Notes under the pieces: generated by a model
Told to the model about the DNA's origin: nothing
Databases searched by the model: none
Seen by the model: only the letters and a program-made list of their open reading frames with translations
Translations under genes and position numbers: made by a program
In this document: piece by piece, positions 53,201-63,631 of the stretch
Position numbering within the stretch: the stretch's first letter is position 1
How the letters are laid out: each line of letters begins with the position of its first letter
Source of the DNA: Pogonophryne albipinna
Taxonomy: Eukaryota > Chordata > Actinopteri > Perciformes > Artedidraconidae
Assembly (NCBI GenBank): GCA_028583405.1
Contig: CM053248.1
Coordinates: 27,674,769 to 27,738,768, forward strand
Reading direction: 5' to 3'
DNA length: 64,000 bases

Positions 53201-56200
53201 GACTGGGTTCATGCAAAATGGGGGTAATCTGTTAACAAAGACTCAGCATGGGGGCACAGATCCTACGCTGAGTGTCTTATATAAGCATCTGCTGCAGCTG
53301 GTTGTTACAGAAACTAATTGTGCGATGCATAACTCATCATTCCCTTTCCTCCTGAAACATTTCTAAAAACAGCCATACTGATTCCTCAGCTATGTTCTGC
53401 GCAACAACCAGAAACTCTCATGAGTAACCCAGTTTGGGAAATAGGTCACAGGACTCCTCTGAACTTCAGCACACACACATGTTTGTTTAAAGCATTCACA
53501 CACAGTGGTGCAGTGCTGGGAGTGAGTCATTGCTTAAGTGTGAGGGGGGGAGAGCAGTTAGCTCCATTAGCATTATTGGAGAGGGGATAGCAGGTACTAA
53601 ACACATGGACTTGAACTTAAAGGTCCCATGTCATGCTTTTCCGGTTAGTACCCGTCCCCTTGTGTGTCATGAAGGTTTTTATGCATGTAAACGGTGTGCA
53701 GAGTCAAAACCCTCAAAGTACACCATGTAGCGAATAAACTCTAACACAGAAAATACCTCCCCAAAACGCCTCGTTGGAGATACACCTTTGTCCATTTGAT
53801 TCTTCCGGGTACGCATGATGTCAACCGTACCCGGAACGAAATGGACCAATCCGTGGAGCCGTTACGTTACGTCCGCGGAGCCGTTACCTTAAGCCCCCGC
53901 TGATTGGTCCAAATTGACCAATCCACGGACTTCCTCACACACACACACTCAGTGCAGGCAGCTCTGCTGATTTCTCCTCCCTGGCTGCAGGCTGATAACA
54001 GACAGTTGGGATCGCGGCGAAATTCTCTCTGCAGACCCGTTCTCACAGCGTTTATCAACCTTTTTCTTACTCAATATCAAGCCACACTTATTGTTTTTAC
54101 TTCGGCTGTGACTTTGTGTGTGCTCAGGATGAGTTTGGCTGTGTTTCGCTGTGTATCGCTAAACAAGGAAACAACACCTCCACGGAGCTTAGCGCGATTC
54201 ACAACGTCCCGACCAATCAGAGCACACTGTGCTCACAGGGAGGGTGGGGGCTGGAGCTATTGGAGCTACAACGAGCCGTTAAAGGCAGAGAGTGAAATTC
54301 AGTGAATACACGTAGTTTACAGAGATGCTGTTTGAGAAACCAATGTGAGTTTGGAAAATTGCACAATATAAATCTATTCTAGTAGACCTCAACAATGGAA
54401 TTATGATCAGTGGAAATGGCCATGACATGGGACCTTTAACAAATCTTTGGTACCTTTCTGCACATCTCGATCCAAAACCTCATCAAACAGCTTCTCCTGG
54501 ACAGCAGGCGGCAAGTCTTCTATATCTGGAAGACAAAAGGAGGAGATATCATGTTTTAATGCTCATTATAACTGTAATGGTGCGCTGCACTGAGGGCAAC
54601 ACAATCGCTACAGTAATGACACAGAGAGGGGATGTTCTCTGCGATTCCATTCGATGGCTGACATTTTGTCAATAGCACACTGTAAACACAGGCTCTGTAC
54701 AGCATGTTGTGTTTGTGTGTATATTGAACTGTGCACACACAAAGCCAGAACACTAGTGGCTATTCTCCGGCTCAATAGTGAATGGCAGTGGCTTTGTTAG
54801 GGGGGGGGAGACAGAGGGTGAGGAAGAGCGCCCTGCAGCTGGCCTCTGGCCAAACTCAGCCTACAAAGAAATAGTTGGCATTAACATGAAAACAAAATGT
54901 GAATCTATCAGTGAAGCCTGCATAATCTCTCATCCCAGAGGCAGCACAGAATCAGAATACAACTGGACGCTCTGAAAGCAAAGTGCATGTCATTTCAGTG
55001 AAGACGTCACGCCACGGGGACACTGAGCTGCTGTCCCCCCGGCAACGCTGCACAACAAGGACGGACGTTATTCATCTCAAATCTCGTGAAAGGGAAGTCA
55101 CACAGTGAAGATTTACGATGCATGGAATTTAAACAAAACAACTTCTTTAATTGTATATCCTTGCAAGCAAAAGTATGTGCTAAGTGTTGAATGTCAATCT
55201 TCCTCTAAGGGTTTGATGTTGTTCATTTGAGGTGTTTATTGAGGCGACAAGAAACTGTCAGTGGGAGCAAAGGAAGCCAAATGATTCTAGGTTAAACAGA
55301 CAAAAGGTATCAGATTGAACACATGCAAGAAAGACCAAAAGCAGAGTGATTTGCTCCTCAGGATGTGGGGGGTACCTGCAGGCAGGGTGAAGGTGACGGG
55401 GTCAGTGAGGAAGTAGCAGGCAAAGTCTCCTTTGCGTTGATGTAGTGAGGCAGCGATCTCCCTGCGGATCTGCTCTGTCAGCTCGGGACACACCATGGAC
55501 GGGATGCACTTCGCCGCCTGCTGGTTCACCTGCAGGACACACACAGATCCATTTGAAGTTACAGGTACATATACAGTAACTGAAGCTTGATCACAATTGA
55601 AAATTAGGGATGTTTTGGAACTTTTGAAAAACAAAAAGGACATTAAATATATCCTTGCATGTTTTCATGTATTAAGGATGATCAGTGTAGACAACTAATG
55701 ACAGGATCTTCTTAAACCATCACCCCCACAACACACTCCACTCTCACCAACTGTCTCTCAGAAATAAAAGCATGGATGTAAACAAACTATCTCCAACTGA
55801 ACAGTGCCAAATCAGACATCATCATCATCATCGGCCCCCCATCCCGTATCAAAGACATCCAGAATTTCAACTTCACCATTGACAGCCACACTCTATCTCC
55901 CCCCCCCTCACATCCGCAACCTCGGAGTCATCTTCGACAGTCAGCTCAAATTCAACCACCACATCAATCACATCACCAGGACCGCCTTTTTCCACCTCAA
56001 AAACATTGCCCGTCTCCGCCCATCACTCTCCTCCTCTGCTGCTGAAACCCTGATTCATGCATTCATCACTTCACGACTCGACTACTGCAAGAGCGTCCTC
56101 TACGGCATCCCATCCAACCTAATCAATAAACTCCAACATATCCAGAACTCTGCTGCCCGAGACCACCCCCGCTCCCGAGACCACATCACTCCCGTCCTCC

Positions 56201-59200
56201 AGAACCTCCACTGGCTCCCCGTCCGTCAAAGAATCGACTTCAAAGTCCTCCTGATTACTCACAAAGCCCTCAACAATCAGGCCCCCCCCTACCTCACAGA
56301 CCTGCTGCACCACCACGCCCCTTCCCGCTGCCTCCGCTCATCAGAAGCCAACCTCCTATCCATCCCCACCCGCACCAATCACCGGACCTGGAGGGACAGA
56401 GCCTTCTCCGTCGCTGCCCCCTCCCTCTGGAACTCACTCCCCCAACCCATCAGAGACTGCACTGACCTCACCACCTTCAAAAAACTTACAAAAACTCACC
56501 TCTTCAATCTGGCTTTTAATGTGTGATTGTTTTTGTATTATTTGACTTTAACTTTAACTATATATTTATTTGTTGTTCCTTTATTTTATTTTATCTTCAC
56601 TATATCTGTAAAGCATCTTTAAGCACCTGTAAAAGCGCTAACAAATTAAATCTATTATTATTATTATTATTATTATTATTAAGAAATGATATAATGCAAT
56701 TGTGTACATGTTGTATGCATTTGTTATTTGAGAAAGATATTCTGCCACACAGTGCGGAGGCCATCTTTCTTTGTTGACCTCAGTGACTTGTGTCACAGTG
56801 GAGCCTCTGGGCCCGTCTAATCGCTGCGTGCCCTCCTTCAGACCGCTCTGTGGCATCACGTCCATCAGCAGCCAGTGGCAGCACCGCAGCCAGTGGCAGC
56901 ACAGCAGCAGCACCGCAGCCAGTGGCAGCACCAGCCAGTGGCAGCACCAGCCAGTGGCAGCAGCACCACAGCCAGTGTAAGGAAAACAGTAGCACCGCAG
57001 CTAGTGGCAGCACAGCAGCAGCACCGCAGCTAGTGGCAGCACAGCAGCAGCACCGCAGCCAGTGGCAGCACAGCAGCCAGTGGAAGGAAAGCAGCAGCAC
57101 CGCAGCTAGTGGCAGCACAGTGGCAGCACCGCAGCCAGTGGAAGCAAAGCAGCAGCACCGCAGCCAGTGGCAGCACAGCAGCAGCACCGCAGCCAGTGGC
57201 AGCACAGCAGCAGCACCGCAGCCAGTGGCAGCACAGCAGCAGCACCGCAGCCAGTGGAAGCAAAGCAGCAGCACCGCAGCCAGTGGCAGCACAGCAGCAG
57301 CACCGCAGCCAGCAGCAGCACCGCAGCCAGTGGCAGCACCAGCCAGAGGCAGCACCGCAGCCAATGGCAGCACCAGCCAGAGGCAGCACCGCAGTCAGTG
57401 GTAGCACCGCAGCAGCACCGCAGCCAGCGGCAGCACCGCAGCCAGCGGCAGCACCGCAGCCAGCGGCAGCACCGCAGCCAGTGGCAGCACCGCAGCCAGT
57501 GGAAGCAAAGCAGCAGCACCGCAGCCAGTGGCAGCACAGCAGCAGCACCGCAGCCAGCAGCAGCACCGCAGCCAGTGGCAGCACCAGCCAGAGGCAGCAC
57601 CGCAGCCAGAGGCAGCACCGCAGCCAATGGCAGCACCAGCCAGAGGCAGCACCGCAGTCAGTGGTAGCACCGCAGCAGCACCGCAGCCAGCGGCAGCACC
57701 GCAGCCAGCGGCAGCACCGCAGCCAGCGGCAGCACCGCAGCCAGTGGCAGCACAGCAGCAGCACCGCAGCCAGGCTAATCCTCCACCTAATCCTTAAAGT
57801 GCACTTCTGCTGTAATTAAAGGCATTACAGGCTGCTGCTTTAGATCATCTATTCTGGCACAGAACAATTATTGACTGGCGAAGTTGAGGAGGAGAATTGC
57901 TTTAAAACTACAGAAAACAGGACTTTTAAAATTAAATAACACACTTCATTGAATGACTGTAAAGAATATTCTTATTAAAAAGAGTCAATAACCTTCATAG
58001 GAGGAGGAACATATCAAATCTGATTCTGCTGCTGATTCCACTGCATGGTGTCATACATATGTGTAAAGATGGTTTAATAAAGTGATCACCTGCTCAAATA
58101 GGATGATTTAGCTTTAAAGAGGACATATTATGCAAATGTTCCGGCTCATATTTGTATTTTGTGCTTCAAATGTGACTTGTCTCCATGCTTTAATGTTCAA
58201 AAAGTGCTTTATTTTGCTCATACTGCCTGTGCTGCATCACCTCTTTTCACCCTCAGAATGTGGGATGTTTTGCCTTTGCAGACCATTTACATGCACACAA
58301 ACCTACATAACAGGAAAGGAACAACCCCCGAAAGCATAAAAGGGCCTCTTTAACCTCTGTGTGGTGGCGAAGACAAACAGCTCTGGCTTACCTCTGTGAG
58401 CAGGATGGCGAGCATGTCCTGCCTCTGGAAGCGGATGGCCAGATGCACCAACGTGAAGCCCACATCAAAGGCAGAGGAGCGGTTGAGGAGCTGCACCTCG
58501 TCTGCAGTGAGCTGCCGGGCGATGTCTCCGCCCGACGACGACTTGTAGGCTTCTATGGCTGCCAGGTCTCCCTCCACCACGCCTGCAGCCGGGGGAGGAA
58601 GGAAGGTCAGAAAATAGGATGTAGAAATGGATCAGTGCAGTTGCTTTTCCAGGAGTTTGTGTACACAGGCTATTGAAGTTGGAGGGGATACACATAGGGT
58701 TGGAAACTTTTTTCTAAATGGAAGGTTGGCTCTTCATAGGGAACTTAAATATAGTTGGGGAAAGTACATTTTAGCATAATCTTGACTAAAACAAACGGAT
58801 GCCATTCAAGTACACTTGAATATCCATGCCATAGCACACTGCTTACTGCATGGCTATTGAGACCACACCCCCTACAGGCACTGTGCATTCCCCCATCACA
58901 TGCACAGAGGATTTCTAGAAGTCATATTTAACTCAACATTCATGTTTTTGTTCTTCAATTAAACAAATGATTGTTCAATAAAATTATAAAAACTTGTTCT
59001 GTTCTACTTACAAATAAATCTGTTGAAATGTCATAAAGGATGTTTTCTTATGACAAAACAAAATGTGTATATTTATGCTTGGATATGATACAATTCGATT
59101 ACATTACCCTCAATTCCCAGTTAGTTCCCATTATTCCCATGGAAACTTACCGGAAATGTTGCAACCCTAGATACACAACTACATTGTTTACAATCTAAGA

Positions 59201-62200
59201 TTAAGCCAGAAGGAACAGTGCCGCTCAGAATAAAAATGTAAACATAGTTAAACAGTTCTGTAAAACAATTTCAAACTAAACATAACCTTTGTAAAGGTAG
59301 TATTCATGATGGTGTGTAGCTAAGAAATTAGCCTCTGAGTGTATGCAAATCGTCCATGAGAAAAAAATAGTCTTACTTCACTTATCAAACACAACTGCAA
59401 AAATGCATGTTGAAAGACAGGAATCCTTTTGAAACCAGCATTATTCATGTTAATGGATTCGACTGGCTTTTGGAGCAGTTCCAACTCTGTGCCCTTGCTT
59501 GTAATAGAAGCAATATGTAACAGACAGCTCGTCATGTTGAATGAAAGAGCTGCAGAAACATCCATCAACCTGTGCCAACACATCATTCTTAGTCACAAGC
59601 AATTCATATGAAAATCAAGCAGGATTAGCATCACAAACTCAACTCCAAGAGATTTAAATGCTCAAATATGTCATGGTTAACGGCTCTCGTGAAGCAAATC
59701 CACATTTCAGATGACCTCTAGATGTAGCCACTTGCTGACCCGGTGTGAGAGCAGTTATCACTCAGGCTACGACACAGCAGAGCAGCAGTGTAGCTTATGA
59801 AGCAGAGCTATCAGAGAGCTGTGTCAAACAGAGGACAGTGTGCAGATTAGCATCCCCCCCCCCCCCTCTGGACGTAGCAGTCTCAACATCTGTTGTGAGT
59901 GAAATGAGCAGCAGCGAGGTAGCACACTGCAGCAGCTCGCTAATTCTAACAAACTGCCTTATTGGAGGCTGGTGTCGCAGGGAGAGGATCGTTACCTCGA
60001 GAGAACCGGCACCTGGAACGTCTCGTCCCTTTACTTTAATAACACTGATCCATAAATGGATGGTGAACGCTTTTGGCTGCAGAATAACTACTGGGATGAT
60101 GAGGAAGAGCCTACAAAATAAAAGTTATTCAATATATTAACCGGTTTTCCTGTGTATAAAGAAAGTAAACAAAATGCACATTACATGGGCTTGGTTTAGG
60201 TTAGTGTTGTCCCGTGTGTAGTGTACCAATGCCACATTGCATATGTTGAGCATTCCCTCTATGAAATGCCAACATTACGTGCACTTGAATGTGTTGTTGA
60301 TCTGTGCCGTCTCAAATTGCAAAAACACCATGATGAGTGCTTTGTGCTGCATGTCATAGCCCTCATTTTCTTTTTGTATTTATTAAATAGCCCTATATTG
60401 TCCAATTCAATAATAAACAAAAAAGAAAATGGCAGAATGTGACAACACAATTAAATGTGTGGAAAAAAAAAAATAATAATAATCTTTTTGTGCTAATTAA
60501 ATAGGTAGTACTGTCCCAAATGTGCAGTTTGGTTAACAACTCAGTCCACTTGCATTCAGTAAAATAGATGAAATACTTAAGCCGGTATTTGCATCTTTAA
60601 GAGTACGAGCCTTGAGGTTCCCTGGACTTACAGAATGCGTGGCTTTTTCACATGAATGTCTCTTAAATTAAGTGCCAGAGTAGTATAGTATTAAGATTAG
60701 CACATAATGTGTTCTTTAACATAAATTGTGTGGAATTGGGACACATTCTAAAAACCTTAACATCAACCCATTATGCCGGGATCAGTCTATGCAAGTCTCC
60801 AAACCGCCTAAACAGCCAGAAATGGGGCATCCTGAACACCAGGGGTGACAATCTGGACAGATGTCAATGCACAAATCCATATCATCATTTTAGACATCAC
60901 ATAAACTGTACATGTCATAATGAGCAACATCATATTGTAAGAATATCATGTTTAAAAAGTTAAATATTATCAGGCCGGTTAATTTGTAAACAAAAAGGAC
61001 ATTTTAAAAACAGGCTGCTTCCTTTTGTGGGACAGTGGAATCAATGGGATCATCCCATTTTGGCCCAAATACAAAGCTCTGGATAAACATTAACCTAGAA
61101 ACAGTCAAGCGAGGAGAAATCCAGTTTTGCGAGCAGAGGAAGTGCTTGGCTTTGTCATAATGTGCTGCACGACTCCGCCACTTCCTCCAGTGACAAACAC
61201 TTTGAAGGGCCCAACTGTAGAAAAGTCAGCTGACATGGTATGATTACAGAGGCACAGTAGTATTTAGAATGAAATCAAGAGCTTGAAATGTGAGGTAGAT
61301 GCACGACAATGGTGGAAGAACAAAAAGGTGTCGAGTTTCCTATTCCACAACAACAGCAGGAAAGGGCAATCGGTGCAAAGGTCATGGGGACATGATCATG
61401 TGCTGCCTTCATGCTTTTTTTTGTTGTTGACAGCTGTTCATGTCTTGTGGAGGCTATTTTTGCCTCCTAGGGCCTCGGCTCAGCACATAAGCGCCACTGT
61501 GTACAGGGCCAGGAGAGTCTCTGGTCCACGGCGACACTCTCCCCGCGCTGCCCAGACGGCCCATTCATCCCCACCGGCTGCACAGCACTCACACATCCTC
61601 TCACTTTCTCAAAGACACTCTCAGTGGCAGAACAAGGGCGGAGAGGGGTCCAGCGATGAGTTGGATTGAATTACTACAAGCCTTTTAGCTTCACATCCTC
61701 ACACCGCTGACTCAGCATCATTTCTTCTCTGTTTATGATAAGTATCCTTCCACTACGGCGGATATTATTCACCTGGAGAGCACTACCTTGTGAAATGAAA
61801 CACTTCTCCTCATAGGGCTTGTGGATGCACACATTTAGAACAAATTCCTGTTGTACTCTAATATTTGGAGGCCAAACAGTGACATGTTGACATTCAATAA
61901 TGACTGAGTGCAACCCTCGCCTGCAGGGTGAGCTGCCACCTGCACTGCGATGAAATAGAACATTTTGCAATTTTAACAAAAATGGTTGCCTCTGACTGGA
62001 GCATCCCGCTCTGTCATCATTAAGCATGACATTATGGAATAAAACTAAAGGTTGGTGGGACAATGCACATTTGTATCCTTTTTTCCCCTTGAATGACTTG
62101 TCCCAGTAAGACCTTTCAGGTGAGCCACTGAGGGACAAAGGGTGTAGAGTTGTGAAAAATGCCATCACATTCCAAGAACCAAAAGGTTATCCGTTTAAAA

Positions 62201-63142
62201 TGCTAGAATAAATATATATTGTGAGAAGCTGCAATAAGATGCTTGGTTTTTCCGTTAATCAATCAATTCATTATCAAAGTTGCCGTTATTCATTTTGTAA
62301 GTAAACTCACCAGCGCATGCATTGAGGAAAAGCCAGTCTGTTTTCCTCATTCGGTTTCTAATCTGCTTTAGCTTCTTGAAGTCAACCTCCTGCTCGTCTC
62401 TGCTGCTCATGGCTCCAGCTGCAAGCTCTATCCTCTGGAAGTCCATTTTGACATTGTCTTCCCTCTTGGGCATAGGAGGGGACCTCCTTTGGCCCTGGCC
62501 CCCACTGCAGCTGCCCCTCCACCGAGCCCTGTCCTGGATATTGATCATAGGTGTTGGATCTGCAGACTCGCCCAGCTCTATGGCTTCCTGGTTGTTGGGC
62601 TTGGGGCTGTCACACACCACACACTTTGCAGTAGTGGGCCAGTTCTGGTAAGTGCAAGCTGTACATATCCAGTGCTGCTGATGAGTGTTGAGTCTGTTTC
62701 TGTCATTGTATTCCTCACAGGGGTCCACAGGGGAGTGCAGAGCGGGACGACAGCCTGCATTGGAGCCTGAAGTCTGGGGGGTCTCTGTGGGGCTGCTGGT
62801 CCTCGCCCTCTGACACAGGCACTGTGTGCAGCGGAGCGCTCGGGGCCAGTTCAGGTAGGTGCACATCTGGCAGGACCACTTGTTGGCAATCTCAGCCATC
62901 CCGGCTGTCCTGACTCTCGGCCGAGCGCTGGAGTCAGGACATATGAGGAGGTGGCTACCACTCTCAGTTCTGGGAGGGTCCCATCCTGGACTAGGGTCCA
63001 GATCAGGCGTGTTCTTGTAAGGCTCCTCTGTGATGATGGGACCCCTTGACTTATGTGCACGGCACATGGTGCATTTGGCTGCAGATGGCCAGTTTTCATA
63101 TGTGCAGTAGTCACAGGCCCACTTTATCTTCTGTTCTGTCAT
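47038..63142 (-). CDS. zranb1: zranb1, TRABID deubiquitinase (whole gene, nine coding exons)
   Basis: TRABID is a cytoplasmic/nuclear OTU-family deubiquitinase that cleaves K29- and K33-linked (and K63-linked) ubiquitin chains and is linked to Wnt signalling. Exons in transcript order are 63142-62311, 58582-58392, 55529-55376, 54525-54454, 53048-52850, 52079-51959, 50041-49912, 48971-48742 and 47274-47038. All junctions are GT/AG and phases agree. The spliced frame is 2166 bases, 721 residues (human protein 708). Three NZF fingers have Cys 10/13/24/27, 91/94/105/108 and 160/163/174/177. An ankyrin-type ubiquitin-binding region follows, then the OTU domain with catalytic Cys450 (TAGDCLLD) and His592 (TRGHFSAL). 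The acidic tail [10 protein letters not shown] is present. No lesion is seen. Confidence 0.95.
47652..48536 (+). mobile_element. hAT-type element carrying a CGGBP1-like zinc-finger fragment
   Basis: Inverted ends: TAGACCCTCCAGAAAAACGC at 47652 and its inverse at 48517-48536 (TAGACTCTCCAGAAAAACGC, one mismatch). ATTAAC flanks both sides (47646-47651 and 48537-48542). Inside, the plus strand reads [20 protein letters not shown] and KLFCTPCN, then in a shifted frame [20 protein letters not shown] and [11 protein letters not shown]. This matches the BED-like finger of CGGBP1 and related hAT proteins (C-x2-C ... H). A donor-like GAAGTGAGT follows at about 48198. The rest of the transposase is absent. 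It lies in a zranb1 intron, antisense to the gene. Confidence 0.75.
47924..48200 (+). pseudogene. Broken CGGBP1-like BED zinc-finger exon
   Basis: Starts at ATG 47924 ([12 protein letters not shown]) and runs through the Cys-x2-Cys. A shift of frame near 48040 is needed to continue into [20 protein letters not shown] and the LTFTEAS motif. It is probably the first exon of a hAT transposase, remaining in a deleted copy. Confidence 0.6.
48742..48971 (-). CDS. zranb1: zranb1 exon: OTU catalytic His
   Basis: Encodes [20 protein letters not shown] through [10 protein letters not shown], with the catalytic His592 in [10 protein letters not shown]. Acceptor TGTGTGTAG|GTGTGT; donor CAAGAG|GTAGGG. 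Confidence 0.95.
48972..49911 (-). other. zranb1 intron
   Basis: No gene or clear element seen. Confidence 0.7.
49912..50041 (-). CDS. zranb1: zranb1 exon: OTU core
   Basis: Encodes [20 protein letters not shown] through [11 protein letters not shown]. Acceptor TTCCCCCCTCAG|CCCGGG; donor TTTCAAG|GTGAGA. Confidence 0.95.
50042..51112 (-). other. zranb1 intron
   Basis: No gene or clear element seen. Confidence 0.7.
51113..51878. mobile_element. Harbinger-like non-autonomous DNA transposon
   Basis: Inverted ends TGGCGCGTTTCCACTG at 51113-51128 and CAGTGGAAACGCGCCA at 51863-51878 are perfect. TTA flanks both sides (51110-51112 and 51879-51881), fitting the three-base TTA/TAA duplication of PIF/Harbinger elements. 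The 766-bp interior has no transposase. It ends 80 bases from a zranb1 exon (51959), on the donor side. Confidence 0.8.
51959..52079 (-). CDS. zranb1: zranb1 exon: OTU domain
   Basis: Encodes [20 protein letters not shown] through [11 protein letters not shown]. Acceptor GTTTTTAG|GTTCTA; donor GCCAG|GTAATT. Phase 2 in, phase 0 out. Confidence 0.95.
52080..52849 (-). other. zranb1 intron
   Basis: No gene or clear element seen. Confidence 0.7.
52850..53048 (-). CDS. zranb1: zranb1 exon: OTU catalytic Cys
   Basis: Encodes [20 protein letters not shown] through [11 protein letters not shown], with catalytic Cys450 in [20 protein letters not shown]. Acceptor TGTCTGTAG|AGCTGG; donor CACTG|GTGAGA. 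Confidence 0.96.
53617..54439. mobile_element. TTAA-ended MITE abutting a splice donor
   Basis: Perfect 19-base inverted ends: TTAAAGGTCCCATGTCATG at 53617-53635 and CATGACATGGGACCTTTAA at 54421-54439. It is 823 bp with no transposase. Its right end is 14 bases from zranb1 exon 54454-54525, so in the transcript it starts at intron position +15. The TTAA at each edge suggests a TTAA target duplication. Confidence 0.85.
54454..54525 (-). CDS. zranb1: zranb1 short exon ([24 protein letters not shown])
   Basis: A 72-base exon between the ankyrin-type region and the OTU core. Acceptor GTCTTCCAG|ATATAG; donor CAGAAAG|GTACCA, a weak donor with a transposon starting 14 bases beyond. Phase 1 at both ends, so skipping it would keep the frame. 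Confidence 0.93.
54526..55375 (-). other. zranb1 intron
   Basis: No gene or clear element seen. Confidence 0.7.
55376..55529 (-). CDS. zranb1: zranb1 exon: ankyrin-type region
   Basis: Encodes [20 protein letters not shown] through [12 protein letters not shown]. Acceptor GTCCTGCAG|GTGAAC; donor CCTGCAG|GTACCC. Phase 0 in, phase 1 out. Confidence 0.95.
55690..56690 (+). pseudogene. L2-type LINE, 5'-truncated reverse transcriptase tail
   Basis: Plus-strand protein [73 protein letters not shown] and [20 protein letters not shown] is the C-terminal part of an L2-clade LINE ORF2. Upstream, CLSEIKAWM then a TAA, and a frame change at the nine-C run near 55909-55917, show decay. The 3' tail ends in (ATT)n at 56655-56682, as L2 elements do. 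It sits antisense in a zranb1 intron. Confidence 0.85.
56866..57774. repeat. CAG-rich minisatellite with higher-order duplication
   Basis: About 0.9 kb built from variants of AGCAGCACCGCAGCCAGTGGC, with CAC, AAG and CAG spacers (roughly 15- and 30-base units). A block of about 200 bases (57287-57490) is repeated with small changes at 57535-57750. It lacks stops in several frames on both strands, giving low-complexity Gln/Ser/His/Ala or Leu/Ala/Cys translations, but it lies inside a zranb1 intron and has no gene signature. Confidence 0.9.
57775..58113 (-). other. zranb1 intron
   Basis: AT-rich intron, nothing recognised. Confidence 0.7.
58114..58353. mobile_element. TTAA-ended MITE near a splice donor
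   Basis: Inverted ends TTAAAGAGGACATATTATGC at 58114-58133 and GCATAAAAGGGCCTCTTTAA at 58334-58353 (inverse TTAAAGAGGCCCTTTTATGC). It is 240 bp and non-coding. It ends 38 bases from the zranb1 exon at 58392, on its donor side. The ends resemble those of the elements at 29181 and 53617. Confidence 0.75.
58392..58582 (-). CDS. zranb1: zranb1 exon: ankyrin-type ubiquitin-binding region
   Basis: Encodes [20 protein letters not shown] through DMLAILLTE, including the ankyrin-like [12 protein letters not shown]. Acceptor CGGCTGCAG|GCGTGG; donor ACAGAG|GTAAGC. Phase 1 in, phase 0 out. Confidence 0.95.
58695..59169. mobile_element. Non-autonomous hAT element with perfect 8-bp TSD
   Basis: Ends TAGGGTTGGAAAC (58695) and GTTGCAACCCTA (59158-59169) are inverted. 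They are flanked by identical GATACACA copies at 58687-58694 and 59170-59177. The eight-base duplication is diagnostic of the hAT superfamily. The interior (475 bp, with CCATGGAAAC-type blocks) has no transposase. Confidence 0.88.
59178..62310 (-). other. zranb1 first coding intron
   Basis: No further gene is supported. A poly-C run lies near 59857-59868. The rest is ordinary, mostly AT-rich intron. Confidence 0.65.
62311..63142 (-). CDS. zranb1: zranb1 first coding exon: three NZF zinc fingers
   Basis: Starts at ATG 63142-63140 ([20 protein letters not shown]), 24 bases after an acceptor (TCACCTCAG|TTTAAC). Three NZF fingers of the W-x-C-x2-C...C-x2-C type lie near residues 8-27, 89-108 and 158-177. 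These bind ubiquitin; the first is the one reported to favour K29/K33 chains. The exon ends KKTDWLF-like ([14 protein letters not shown]) at donor GCTG|GTGAGT, phase 1. Confidence 0.96.
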
Positions 63143-63166
63143 TGTTGATCACTTCGGATGGTTAAA

Positions 63167-63631
63167 CTGAGGTGATAAATAAACGTAGTTAAATGTCAGG
63201 CATGAACTAAATCTTTTTGAATAATCTTGAAGGTCAACAAATGTGATTTTGCGTTTATGACACATAAAACAAAAGGACATTGCATGGAGTTCTCTCGAGT
63301 ATATCCCAGCAGATTATAAACTAACTAACATCTGTTTGGGTATCTTCAATGACAATCGAGATTGTTGAGTGATTGAAATTGAATTAAAATAACCTGGCCG
63401 GCTGTTAATTATCAGTAACAGTATGTAGCATGCCAACAGCCTGTGTTTGTTTCCCATGACGGGTGGCTTTATGGCGTGAACATGTAGTATGTTACACTGT
63501 TGCTAGCTGGCGAGCTAACCACCTAGCTCACATAGTTACCGTGTATTTTAACAGTTAATGGACATTTTCTAGAAAGAAGAATCATATAACATGCTATGGT
63601 ATATTGTATGAAAAATATGTGAGAGTCTTAC
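63167..63631 (-). other. zranb1 5'-UTR intron
   Basis: Bounded on the minus strand by donor AAACG|GTAAGA at 63631 and acceptor CACCTCAG at 63167. No coding content. Confidence 0.65.

Noticed and set aside
56780..57819. Long open frames on both strands rich in Gln/Ser/His or Leu/Ala/Cys
   Set aside because: They arise from the CAG-rich minisatellite. Several frames are open at once, which marks composition rather than coding, and the region is inside a zranb1 intron.
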